Part shown: positions 50,427 to 59,900 of the stretch, in pieces
How the letters are laid out: every line of letters starts with the position of its first letter
Numbering within the stretch: the stretch's first letter is position 1
The notes under the pieces: generated by a model
The model's database searches: none
The model's input: the letters and a program-made list of their open reading frames with translations, nothing else
Told to the model about the DNA's origin: nothing
Position numbers and translations under genes: made by a program
DNA from: Aldehydirespirator sp965221185
GTDB lineage: Bacteria > Actinomycetota > Acidimicrobiia > Acidimicrobiales > Aldehydirespiratoraceae
Assembly: GCA_965221185.1 (NCBI GenBank)
Contig: OZ244866.1
Span: 2,294,001-2,358,000, forward strand
Direction of reading: 5' to 3'
Length of the DNA stretch: 64,000 nucleotides

Positions 50427-53000
50427 GTGCTCCGCCTGGCCCTCAAGTCCGTGCTGGCGAACAAGATCCGCTTCGCCTTCACCGCGCTCGCCGTGGTGGT
50501 GGGAGTGGCCTTCGTGACCGCAGCGTTCGTGACGGCCGACTCGCTGCGCTCCACCTTCGACGACCTCGCCACCGATATCAACACCGGCACCGACTTCACG
50601 GTGCGGGGCGAGCTGCCCTTCGGCGATATCACCGACGCAATCGCTCCGTCAGTGCCCGACAGCCTCGTGGACGACATTCTCGCCGTGGACGGCGTGGCCG
50701 ACGCAGAGGGTGGCTTCTTCGTGGACGGCGTAATCCCCGTGGACGGCTTTGGCGAGACACCCACCACGTTCGGTGGACCCATAGCGGGCAGCAACTGGAC
50801 GGCGGACGAGTCGCTGTCCCAGTTCTTCCTCATCACCGGCGAGTGGCCTCGGGGGCTGTCGGAGTTCGCCATCGATGTCGGGACTTTCGCCGACTACGAC
50901 TTTGAGTTCGGCCGCGAATACCAGGTGGTCACCCCCACCGGGCCCCGCAACTTCACCCTCACCGGCACGATCCAGTTCGGCTTCCCCGACAACGCCGGGA
51001 TTGGAGCGACGTTCTCGGTGTTCGACACCGCCACCGCCCAGGAGGTGCTCGGCTTCCCGGGTGAGTTCAACCAGATCGCGGTGCAGGCCAAGCCCGGCGC
51101 TGACATCGAGTCGGTGCGGGCCCGCATCGAGGCGGTGCTGCCTGCCGGCGTGGAGGTCATCACCTCCGAGGAGGCAACCGAGGAGTTCGGCGACGCCTTC
51201 GAATCCTTCATCGGGCCGTTCCAGACGATCCTGCTGTCGTTCGCCTTCGTGGTGCTGTTCGTCAGCCTCTTCATCATCTCCAACACCTTCAACATCGTCC
51301 TCGGCCAGCGGGTGCGAGAGTTGTCGCTGCTGCGGGCCGTCGGGGCCACGCCCCGGCAGGTGCGGCGGTCGGTGCTGACCGAGTCGGTCATCATCGGCGC
51401 GGTGGCGACCGTCGTCGGCCTCGGGCTGGGAATGCTCGGAGCGGTGGGGATCCGGGCGCTGTTCTCGGCATTCGGCGGATCGCTGCCCGACGGGCCGCTG
51501 CCCCTGAGGCTGCGCACGCTGGTCTGGGCGGCCGCGGTTGGGATCGGCTTCACCGTCGTCGCGTCGCTGATCCCGGCCATCAAGGCGTCGCGGCTGTCGC
51601 CGGTGGCTGGTCTACGCGACGACTCCGGGGCCGATACCGGGCACCGCCGCATTTGGCGACCCCTCGTAGGCGCTGCGCTGGCCGCGATCGGGCTCATGCT
51701 CACCTGGCGGGGGCTGTTCGCCGACTTCGACAGCACCACGGTGCAGCTCCTGTCGCTGGCCGCCGGGGGGGCGGTCGTGTTCGTGGCGGTGGCCGTGCTC
51801 AGCCCGCTGATCGCGGGACCGGTGGTGTCCGCGCTCGCCAGCCCACTCCAGCGGATCTTCGGCACGGCCGGGCGGCTCGCCCGCGAGAACGCGGCCCGCA
51901 GCCCCAGACGCACCGCGGCCACCGCGGTAGCCCTGACCGTGGGCCTGGCGCTGGTGGCGATGGTGTCAGTGGTGGGCCAATCCCTCAAGGACACTTTCGT
52001 CGAGAGCCTCAGCAGCGCCGTGGAAGCCGACTACGTGATCAGCGTCAACAGCAACGCGGGCCTGCCCAAGACGCTGGCCGAGGATCTGCGATCGGCCGGC
52101 GCCGGCTCCGTTGTCGGTTTCGACTCCGACCGGGTGGAGATCTACAGCGACGTCGCCCCCGACCTCATCGAAGAGACAAGAATCACGGCCACCGACCTGG
52201 CCCGCATCGAGGATGTGGCCAACCTGGGCGTGACAGACGGCTCCCTGACCGGCCTCGATCCGGCCACAGCACTGCTCGTGCACACCGAGACTGCCCAAGA
52301 CTGGGGCCTGACGGCGGGCGACGAGGTCGAGCTCGCCTTCGTGAGCGGTGACAGGATCCCCGTCACGGTTGCCGCCGTCTTCTCCCAGACGCAGGAGCCA
52401 TTCTGGGGTGCGTGGCTGATCGACCAGTCGCTGCACGACCGGGTGGCCACATCGGCCGCCGACGACTGGGTCGCGGTCAGAGCGGCGGACGTCGAGCCCG
52501 CGCAGGCCAGGGCGCTGCTCGACGAGGTGCTCGCCGCCTACCCTCAGGCGAACCTCGAGGACCGGCAGCAGTTCCAGGAGACCGCTGAGTCGAACCTCGA
52601 CATTGTGCTGGCCATGGTGAACGTCTTCCTGCTGTTCGCCCTGTTCATCGCCCTGGTCGGCATCGTCAACACGCTGACGCTGTCGGTGTTCGAGCGCACC
52701 CGGGAGATCGGGCTGCTGAGGGCCGTGGGCATGACCCGGCGCCAGCTGAGGCGCATGATCCGCTGGGAGGCGGTGGCGATCGCCCTGTATGGAGCGCTCG
52801 TCGGGGTGGTGCTCGGGCTGGCCTTCGGAGTGGCAACCGCGGTAGCGATCCCCGACGAGATCATCAGCCGGGTGTCGGTGCCGACGGGACAGATAGTTCT
52901 GCTCGTGGTGCTGGCCATGGTCTTCGGCCTGCTCGCAGCCGTGTTTCCCTCATACCGGGCGGGCCGCATGAACGTGCTCGACGCCATCGCGAGCGACTGA
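50427..53000 (+). CDS. FtsX/MacB-like ABC permease, copy 1
   Basis: 857 aa. An N-terminal membrane helix (FAFTALAVVVGVAFVTAAFV), a large extracytoplasmic MacB-type domain, then two FtsX domains (QRVRELSLLRAVGATPRQVR and FERTREIGLLRAVGMTRRQLRRM). The end SYRAGRMNVLDAIASD is standard. GTG 50427. With the upstream ATPase it likely forms a MacB/LolE-like complex working on lipids, lipoproteins or peptides. Its sequence parallels the next gene along the whole length. Confidence 0.9.
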   Translation: MLRLALKSVLANKIRFAFTALAVVVGVAFVTAAFVTADSLRSTFDDLATDINTGTDFTVRGELPFGDITDAIAPSVPDSLVDDILAVDGVADAEGGFFVDGVIPVDGFGETPTTFGGPIAGSNWTADESLSQFFLITGEWPRGLSEFAIDVGTFADYDFEFGREYQVVTPTGPRNFTLTGTIQFGFPDNAGIGATFSVFDTATAQEVLGFPGEFNQIAVQAKPGADIESVRARIEAVLPAGVEVITSEEATEEFGDAFESFIGPFQTILLSFAFVVLFVSLFIISNTFNIVLGQRVRELSLLRAVGATPRQVRRSVLTESVIIGAVATVVGLGLGMLGAVGIRALFSAFGGSLPDGPLPLRLRTLVWAAAVGIGFTVVASLIPAIKASRLSPVAGLRDDSGADTGHRRIWRPLVGAALAAIGLMLTWRGLFADFDSTTVQLLSLAAGGAVVFVAVAVLSPLIAGPVVSALASPLQRIFGTAGRLARENAARSPRRTAATAVALTVGLALVAMVSVVGQSLKDTFVESLSSAVEADYVISVNSNAGLPKTLAEDLRSAGAGSVVGFDSDRVEIYSDVAPDLIEETRITATDLARIEDVANLGVTDGSLTGLDPATALLVHTETAQDWGLTAGDEVELAFVSGDRIPVTVAAVFSQTQEPFWGAWLIDQSLHDRVATSAADDWVAVRAADVEPAQARALLDEVLAAYPQANLEDRQQFQETAESNLDIVLAMVNVFLLFALFIALVGIVNTLTLSVFERTREIGLLRAVGMTRRQLRRMIRWEAVAIALYGALVGVVLGLAFGVATAVAIPDEIISRVSVPTGQIVLLVVLAMVFGLLAAVFPSYRAGRMNVLDAIASD

Positions 53001-53025
53001 CGACAGACAGGCGAGGGCACAGCAC

Positions 53026-55605
53026 ATGTTCAAGCTCGCCCTCCGCAGCCTGATCGACAAGAAGCTCCGCTTCGCGCTGACCACGCTCGTGGTGGTCATC
53101 GGGGTGATGTTCGTGGTGGGCTCGTTCACGCTCACCGACAGCCTGCGGTCCACGTTCGCCGGGCTCGCCCAAGACATCGCGAAGGGCGCCGACCTCACGG
53201 TGCGGGTCGACCAGGAGTTCGGCAGCGACTTCGACCGCGCGACCGTGCCGGAGGCGGTGGCCGAGCAGATAGCCGGCGTCGAAGGGGTGGGCCCGGTGCG
53301 GCCCGAGGTGGCCGCCATCAACGTGTTCATCGTCGACGGCGACGGCGAACCCATCAGGCCTCCGGGTCCGCCTGCGCTGGGCTTCAGCTTCAGCCCGACG
53401 TTCTTCACCACCGAGGGCAGACAGCCGGCCGCGCCGGGCGAGTTCGCGGCCGACGCCGCGACCGCGGCCAACAACGGGCTGCGCATCGGCGAGACCTACG
53501 AGATAAACGGCCCGCTCAACGCCGAGCCCTTCGAGCTCGTCGGCGTGTTCAACTTCGGGGACCCCGACTCCCACACCAGTCTGGGCCAGACGATGGCCGC
53601 CTTCGAGCTGGAGGAGGCCCAGCGCTTCTTCGGCATGGAGGACGGCTACCAGGCGATCAGTGTGCTGGTCTCTGCCGGCTCCAAGATTTCCGAGGTGCAA
53701 GCCCGCCTTGCAGCCGAGCTGGGCGACGGTTACAGCGTGGTCACCGCCGAGGTCGACGCCGCAGAGCAGGAGGAGGACTTCAACCAGGTCATCGACATCT
53801 TCAGCACGATCCTGCTGGTGTTCGCGTTCATCGCGGTGTTCGTGTCGGCGTTCATCATCAACAACACGTTCCAGATCATCGTCGGCCAGCGGGTGCGCGA
53901 GATCGGACTGTGGCGGGCCATCGGCGCCACCCCGAGACAGGTGAGCCGGTCGGTGATCACCGAGTCGGCCATCGTGGGGGTGATCAGCACAGTCATCGGG
54001 ATCGGGCTCGGCCTGGTGCTTGCCCTGGTGCTGCGCGCCATTCTGAAACTGATCGGCTTCCCGCTTCCGCCGGGGCCGCTGACGCTGCAGCCGCGCACCG
54101 TCCTGCTGGCGATGGTCGTGGGCCTCGGCGTGACGATGATCTCGTCGGTCGCGCCTGCGATGCGGGCCCGCCGGATCTCCCCGGTGGCCGCGCTCGCCCA
54201 CGACTTCCGGCTGGGCGCCACCGGCCTGAGCCGCCGCCTGATCGCGGGCGGAGCGGTGTTCGCGGCCGGCGTCGTAGCGCTGGCTGCGGGCATGACGGCC
54301 GGACTGGACACCACCCCGACGTTCGTCCTGCTGGGAGTCGGGGCCGTATTCGCCTTCGTGGGCATCAACATTGTGAGTCCGGCCTTCGCCCGGCCGGCGG
54401 CGTCGGTGCTGGGACGCCCGGTGAGAGCGCTGTTCGGTGTGCCGGGCCGCCTGGCCAGAGACAACGCGGCCCGCAGCCCCCGGCGGACCGCCTCCACCGC
54501 TGGCGCACTCATGATCGGCCTCGCCCTGATGGGTCTGGCCGCGGTGGTGGGCGAGTCGCTGAAGAAGACCTTCGTCAACATCATCGAGAACGCGGCGGAG
54601 GCCGACTACTACATCCAGTCGGAGGCAACCGGTTTCGGCCCCCCACCCGGATTCCCGGCCCGGGTGGCCGACGAGATCGAGGCGCTGGACGAGATCGACA
54701 GTGTGGTGCGCATACAGTTCGCCTTCAGCGGGCTGAGCGTCGACGGGGAGCCGCGAGACATCGTGGCCGCCGACATGGCCCTTGCCGACGACCATTTCGA
54801 CAGCCAGCTGAGCTCGGGCGACATGGCCGGCGGCGACCCCCTCACGTCGCTGGCACTGCACAGCGACTCGGCCACCTCCCTGGGCGTCGTCGTCGGCGAC
54901 ACCGTCGAGGCCACGTTCCCCGACAACCAGACCGAGACCCTCACCCTGGTGGCGGTGTACGAGGACGCCGCCATCTACGGCAACTGGCTGATCGACGGCG
55001 CGCTATGGGACCGCCATTTCAACCGCAACGACCTCGCCTTCGCCAGCGCCCGCGTCGCGGGCCTGCCAGACGTCGCCGACGAGGCCCGGCAGGCCGCCCT
55101 GCTGGCGAGCAGCCGGGCTGCCATCGATGATGTGATCGACCGCTATCCCACCGTGAAGGTCGAGAACCAGGCCGAGTTCCGCCAGACCCAGGAGACACAG
55201 ATCACCAGTCTCATCAGGGTGATCGAGGTGCTGATCGGCCTGTCGTTCTTCATCGCGCTGATCGGCATCATCAACACCTTGAGCCTGTCGGTGTTCGAAC
55301 GCACCCGCGAGATCGGCCTGCTGCGCTCGGTGGGCATGACCCGCCAACAGCTGCGGCGCTCGATCTACTGGGAGGCGCTGATCGTGGCCGTCTTCGGCGG
55401 CCTGCTAGGGGTGACGGTCGGCACGGTGTTCGGGGTGGCGACCACGCTGGCTCTGCCCGAGTCGTTCGTGCAGACGCTGGCCGTGCCGTGGCTGGATCTC
55501 GCGTTCTTCGTGGCCATCTCGGCGGTCGCGGGGCTATTGGCCGCCATCCTGCCCGCGGTGCGGGCCGGGCGCATGAACATCCTCGACGCCATAGCCCACG
55601 AGTAG
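53026..55605 (+). CDS. FtsX/MacB-like ABC permease, copy 2
   Basis: 859 aa, paralogue of the gene 25 bp upstream. N-terminal helix FALTTLVVVIGVMFVVGSFT, extracytoplasmic domain, and the FtsX signatures QRVREIGLWRAIGATPRQVS and FERTREIGLLRSVGMTRQQL; the end RAGRMNILDAIAHE matches copy 1. ATG 53026. Tandem duplication followed by divergence, so the ATPase may serve a heterodimeric permease. Confidence 0.9.
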   Translation: MFKLALRSLIDKKLRFALTTLVVVIGVMFVVGSFTLTDSLRSTFAGLAQDIAKGADLTVRVDQEFGSDFDRATVPEAVAEQIAGVEGVGPVRPEVAAINVFIVDGDGEPIRPPGPPALGFSFSPTFFTTEGRQPAAPGEFAADAATAANNGLRIGETYEINGPLNAEPFELVGVFNFGDPDSHTSLGQTMAAFELEEAQRFFGMEDGYQAISVLVSAGSKISEVQARLAAELGDGYSVVTAEVDAAEQEEDFNQVIDIFSTILLVFAFIAVFVSAFIINNTFQIIVGQRVREIGLWRAIGATPRQVSRSVITESAIVGVISTVIGIGLGLVLALVLRAILKLIGFPLPPGPLTLQPRTVLLAMVVGLGVTMISSVAPAMRARRISPVAALAHDFRLGATGLSRRLIAGGAVFAAGVVALAAGMTAGLDTTPTFVLLGVGAVFAFVGINIVSPAFARPAASVLGRPVRALFGVPGRLARDNAARSPRRTASTAGALMIGLALMGLAAVVGESLKKTFVNIIENAAEADYYIQSEATGFGPPPGFPARVADEIEALDEIDSVVRIQFAFSGLSVDGEPRDIVAADMALADDHFDSQLSSGDMAGGDPLTSLALHSDSATSLGVVVGDTVEATFPDNQTETLTLVAVYEDAAIYGNWLIDGALWDRHFNRNDLAFASARVAGLPDVADEARQAALLASSRAAIDDVIDRYPTVKVENQAEFRQTQETQITSLIRVIEVLIGLSFFIALIGIINTLSLSVFERTREIGLLRSVGMTRQQLRRSIYWEALIVAVFGGLLGVTVGTVFGVATTLALPESFVQTLAVPWLDLAFFVAISAVAGLLAAILPAVRAGRMNILDAIAHE

Positions 55606-55639
55606 AGCCGGACTCGCCGAGCCAGAGCTGCTAGCTCCG

Positions 55640-55674
55640 CTCATTCGTGATCTGCGGCCTTATCCGCTCGGCCT
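55640..55674 (-). repeat. Dispersed repeat E, copy 4 (left module only)
   Basis: On the minus strand AGGCCGAGCGGATAAGGCCG then CAGATCACG follows directly on the TAA of the DegT-family gene, matching the left modules at 8911 and 10786. The 43-bp unit is absent. Confidence 0.75.
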
Positions 55675-56874
55675 TTAGGAGTAGCGGTCGAACAGGGCTT
55701 CGAGTTGCTCGCAGATGTAGTCCATGTGCTCGGGGCCGAGGCCGTGGTGGATCGGCAGAGACAGCGAGCGGTCCATCACCCGGTCGCAGTTGGGGAGCCC
55801 CCCGGCCGGGGCCCGGTGCTCGATGGCTGCAAAGCCGGGCTGGCGCAGGATGTTGCCGGTCCACACCATGCGGGTGGACACGCCCCGCGACGCCAGGAAC
55901 TCCTGGGCCTGGGTGCGGTCGAAGGGCGCGTCCGGCTTGACCTCGAAGCAGAACCGCATCCAGGTGGTGTCGGTCTCGGGCGTGGTGCGACCCGGTGTCA
56001 CGCCCTCACGGTGGGCCATGAAGTCGTCAAGTCGGCGCCAGTTGGCCCGGCGGCGGGAGTTGAACCCCTCCAGCTTGTCGAGTTGCACCAGCCCGTAGGC
56101 CGAGCTGAGCTCGTTGGGCTCGAAGTTGTAGCCGATGGAGTCGAACACGAACACGAGGTCGTAGGGGGTGCCGTCGGCCAGGGCGGAGAACCGGTCGTGC
56201 TGGCCCCGCCGCGATCCGTACAGATACGACTCGCTGCGCCGTCCCCACCGGCGCAGCGACACGGCCAGGTCGTAGGCGTCGGGGTCGTCGATGCCGACCA
56301 GCCCGCCGGTGCCGCCCGCGGTCATGGCGTGGGAGCGGGCGAAGCTGGTGACGCCGATGTGGCTGCGCTCGCCGGTGCGGCGGCCCCGCTGGTAGCTGTC
56401 GAGCACGTCGCAGGAGTCCTCCACCACGGCCAGGCCGCAGGCGTCGGCCACCGCCCGCAGCCGATCCCAGTCGGGGCAGTTGCCGCACAGGTTGGGCACC
56501 AGGATCGCCCTGGTGCGCGGGCCAATCATGTCCTCCACCGCCTCCGCGTCGATCTGGTAGGTGTCGGCAGTGATGTCCACGAACACCGGCACCAGCCCGG
56601 ACTGGGCCATGGGGGCGATGTCGGTGGAGAACGTAAGCGGCGAGGTGATGATCTCGTCGCCGGGTTCCAGGCCGAGCAGGTCGATGGCGATGCGCAGCGC
56701 GGACGAGCCCGAGTTGACCATGAGCCCGAACCGCTTGGACAGCTTGGCCGCAACCCGCTCCTCCAGAGCGAGGGTGGCGTCGCCGATCTCCAGCTTCGGG
56801 TTGGACCGCATGACCGCCGCGACCGCCGCGATCTCCCGCTCGTCGTGCACGGCCCCCGCAGGCGGCAGCTCCAT
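55675..56874 (-). CDS. DegT/DnrJ-family protein, ColD/RfbH-like (His at PLP lysine)
   Basis: 399 aa aminotransferase-fold protein. NSGSSALRIAIDLLGLEPGD and VVEDSCDVLDSYQRGR are PLP-site blocks. The usual Schiff-base Lys motif reads FARSHAMTAGGTGG, placing His182 at the Lys position, as in ColD and RfbH (for example FYPAHH in ColD). Such proteins are PLP/PMP-dependent 3-dehydrases of nucleotide-4-keto-6-deoxyhexoses, not aminotransferases. No sugar-nucleotide genes are adjacent. ATG 56874; stop abuts a repeat-E module. Confidence 0.85.
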   Translation of the reverse strand: MELPPAGAVHDEREIAAVAAVMRSNPKLEIGDATLALEERVAAKLSKRFGLMVNSGSSALRIAIDLLGLEPGDEIITSPLTFSTDIAPMAQSGLVPVFVDITADTYQIDAEAVEDMIGPRTRAILVPNLCGNCPDWDRLRAVADACGLAVVEDSCDVLDSYQRGRRTGERSHIGVTSFARSHAMTAGGTGGLVGIDDPDAYDLAVSLRRWGRRSESYLYGSRRGQHDRFSALADGTPYDLVFVFDSIGYNFEPNELSSAYGLVQLDKLEGFNSRRRANWRRLDDFMAHREGVTPGRTTPETDTTWMRFCFEVKPDAPFDRTQAQEFLASRGVSTRMVWTGNILRQPGFAAIEHRAPAGGLPNCDRVMDRSLSLPIHHGLGPEHMDYICEQLEALFDRYS

Positions 56875-56941
56875 GGTGCGACTCCTCCCCGACCCTCGAG
56901 CTCGTGGGGCGCCTGTCAGGCTAAGGACCAGGAGAGACCCT

Positions 56942-59900
56942 TCAGGTGCGGTAGAGCATTCCCTTGTAGGCGGAGGTGAAGCCGGCGACCTCCAAGCGGG
57001 CCGCCCACGGGGTCTCTCTGACAGGGGTGCCGTCCACCTTGGCGATCTCCAGTTTGCGGAGACGGCCGTCCTTGACCAGGCCGATAATCGCCTCTATCCA
57101 GGCGTCGGTGGACTCCGCTCCCTCGAAGGTGGCCAGGGACCGGCCGCCGCGTTCGAGCATGACCAGCGGCACTCCGTCGGCCAACACCACATGGGCGCCG
57201 GCAGCGCGGGCCGGGCGACCAGGCGATTCGGGCCAGGCCAGCGCGGCGCCGTAGGGCTGGGCCGGGTCGGTGGCGGCCAGCACCACCGGGGCCGCGTCGG
57301 GTTCGGGATCGCGGGCCGCTCGTAGGCGGTCCACCGCTCCGGGCAGGGCGAACTGGGCTGCACCCAGCCCAGCCACGAAGTAGCCGCGTCGGGCCTCGCC
57401 TCGCTCCTCCAGCGCCTTGAGCACCGGATAGACACCGGCGAAGCCCCCCTCTTGGCCCTCTCCCAGCGCGGTCTCGCGTGCGACCACGCCGTAACGGTCG
57501 AGGAGCTGATGGGCCCGGGCCAGGGCCGACTCGGTGGGGGCGGGCCGGGGCCGGAGCAGCGGCTCTACCATCGACCAGCGACCCGCGGCGGACGGCGGTC
57601 CGGTGGCGGTCAGTCCTCCGAGCCGCAGGCGGCCGCGGCGGGACCGGCCCGGCCGGGAGGAATGTCGTGTCTGGCTCCGAGCCCGACGGGCGATACGCGC
57701 CCTCAGCGGCGCCAGCGAGTCGTTGGTGACCTCCCCCGACCACACCAAGTCCCACAGCGCAGCCAGCACGGTCTCGGTGTCATAGGGCAACGACGCGCCC
57801 TGCGCGGCGGCCACAAGGTCGGGCCAGAACGACGCTCCCCGGTGGCGCAGCCTGTCCCTAAGGGCGTCATGCAGGGCTCCCTCGGAAGGCTCGGCCGCGG
57901 GCACGAGCAACGCAGCCTGATCCCGGAACACCAGGCGCACCCTGCCGTCGGTCGCGCCGATCGCTCCGGCGCCGACCCACACGACCTCGCCGGAGGTGCA
58001 CAGCTGGTCCAGGTCGGCCGGCTTGTAGGCGGTCATCCGGCACGCCAGCACGTCAGCCTCCAGCACCGACGCGGCCACGGGCGCCCCCTGAAGCTGCGCC
58101 ACGATGTCGGCGAGGGCGTCCACACCGCGCCGGCGGTCCCCGACCCCCTGCCAAGCGGGCAGGAACCGGGCCAGCGCCTCGGGCGGCACCGCCTCAACCT
58201 CCTGGCGCAACGCAGCCAGACAGCGGCGCCGGATGCGACGCAGCACTTCGGCGTCGCAGAACTCCCGATCATGCCCTGCCGGTCGGAACTCGCCCCGCAG
58301 CAGGCGGCCTTCAGCCACGAGCGACACCAGCCGGGCTGCGGCCCACGACTCGCCGACCCCCAGCCAACGGGCCAGGTCGCGGGCCGTGAAGGGCCCGTGG
58401 GTGCGGGCGTAACGAACGCATAGGTCGCCCAAGGGATCGTCGACCGGTTCGGTGGCGGAGGCAGGGAGCCCCACCGGCAGGGCCGCACCCGCGGCGTCGC
58501 GCAATCGGGCCGCGTCGGCCGCATCGGCCAGCACATCCCGCCCGGCCAGGCGGACCTCGATAGCCCGCCGCTGCTCCACCAGCGTCCGTGCCCAGCCGAT
58601 CACAAGCTGATCACCGCCGTTGGCTGCCATGTCGGTCGATGCGCCGCTGTCTGCACGAGCAGGACGAACGGCGGTACCGACGTGCGCCCGCACCGAACGG
58701 GCGGCGAGTTCTTCGAACGTGAGCGGTCCGAGCACGCGCAGCAGGTCGTGGACCTCATCGGCGTCTCGGGCCTGGCGACCGTCGGTGAGCCGCTGAAGCT
58801 CCAACTCGACGTCGGCGATGACGCCGGCGTCGAGCAGGTCCCTCAGCTCCTCGGCGCCCAGCAGGTCGCGCAACAGGTCGCGGTCGAGGGCTAGCGCAGC
58901 GGCTCGCCGCTCGGCCAGCGGGGCGTCACCCTCGTACATGTAGACCGCGATCCACGAGAACAGCAGCGACTGGGCGAACGGCGACGCCTGGGGGGTGTCC
59001 ACCGCCACGACGCGGACCCGGCGGCTGCGCAGGTCGGACATCAGCCCCATCAGCGCGGGGAGGTCGAACACGTCGTTGAGGCACTCCCGGGTGGTCTCCA
59101 GCAGCACCGGGAACGACGGGTATTTCGCGGCCACCGACAGAAGATCCGAGGCCCGCTTGCGCTGCTGCCACAACGGTGTGCGCTGGTCGGGGCGGCGGCG
59201 GGGCAGCAGCAGCGCCCGGGCCGCGCACTCCCGGAAGCGGGACGCGAACATCGACGTCTCCGGCAGCCGACTCACCACCAGTTCGCGGATCTCGTCGGGG
59301 TCGAACAGCAGATCGTCCACCGGAAGCTCATCGACCGCCTCGGGCAGCCGCATGACGATCCCGTCGTCGCCCCACATCAGGTCCACGTCGACGCCCCACG
59401 CCTCGCGCAGGCGAGCCTGAAGCGCGACCCCCCAGGGGGCGTGGACCTGGGCGCCGAAGGGGGTGAGCACGCAAACCCGCCAGTCGCCGATCTCGTCGCG
59501 GAAGCGCTCCACCACCACGGTTCGGTCGTCGGGAACTGCGCCGGTGGCGGCCGCCTGGTCCTCAAGGTAAGCGAGCAGGTTGGCCGCGGCTGCCTCGTCG
59601 AGACCGCAGCGCTGCCGGAGCCTGGCCGCGACCGCGTCGGCGTCGCCTTCGGAGCGCAGCTCCCGCACGAGGCTGCCCACGGCCCGCCCCAGCTCGATGG
59701 GGCGGCCGGGCCCGTCGCCGTGCCAGAACGGCATCTTGCCCAGCTCGGCGGGCGCGGGCGTGACCACCACCCGCTCGAAGGTGATGTCCATGATGCGCCA
59801 GGTGGTCGCGCCCAGCAGGAACACCTCGCCGACCCGGCTCTCGTAGACCATCTCCTCGTCGAGCTCGCCCACCCGGGTCCCGTCGGGAAGGAACACGCCG

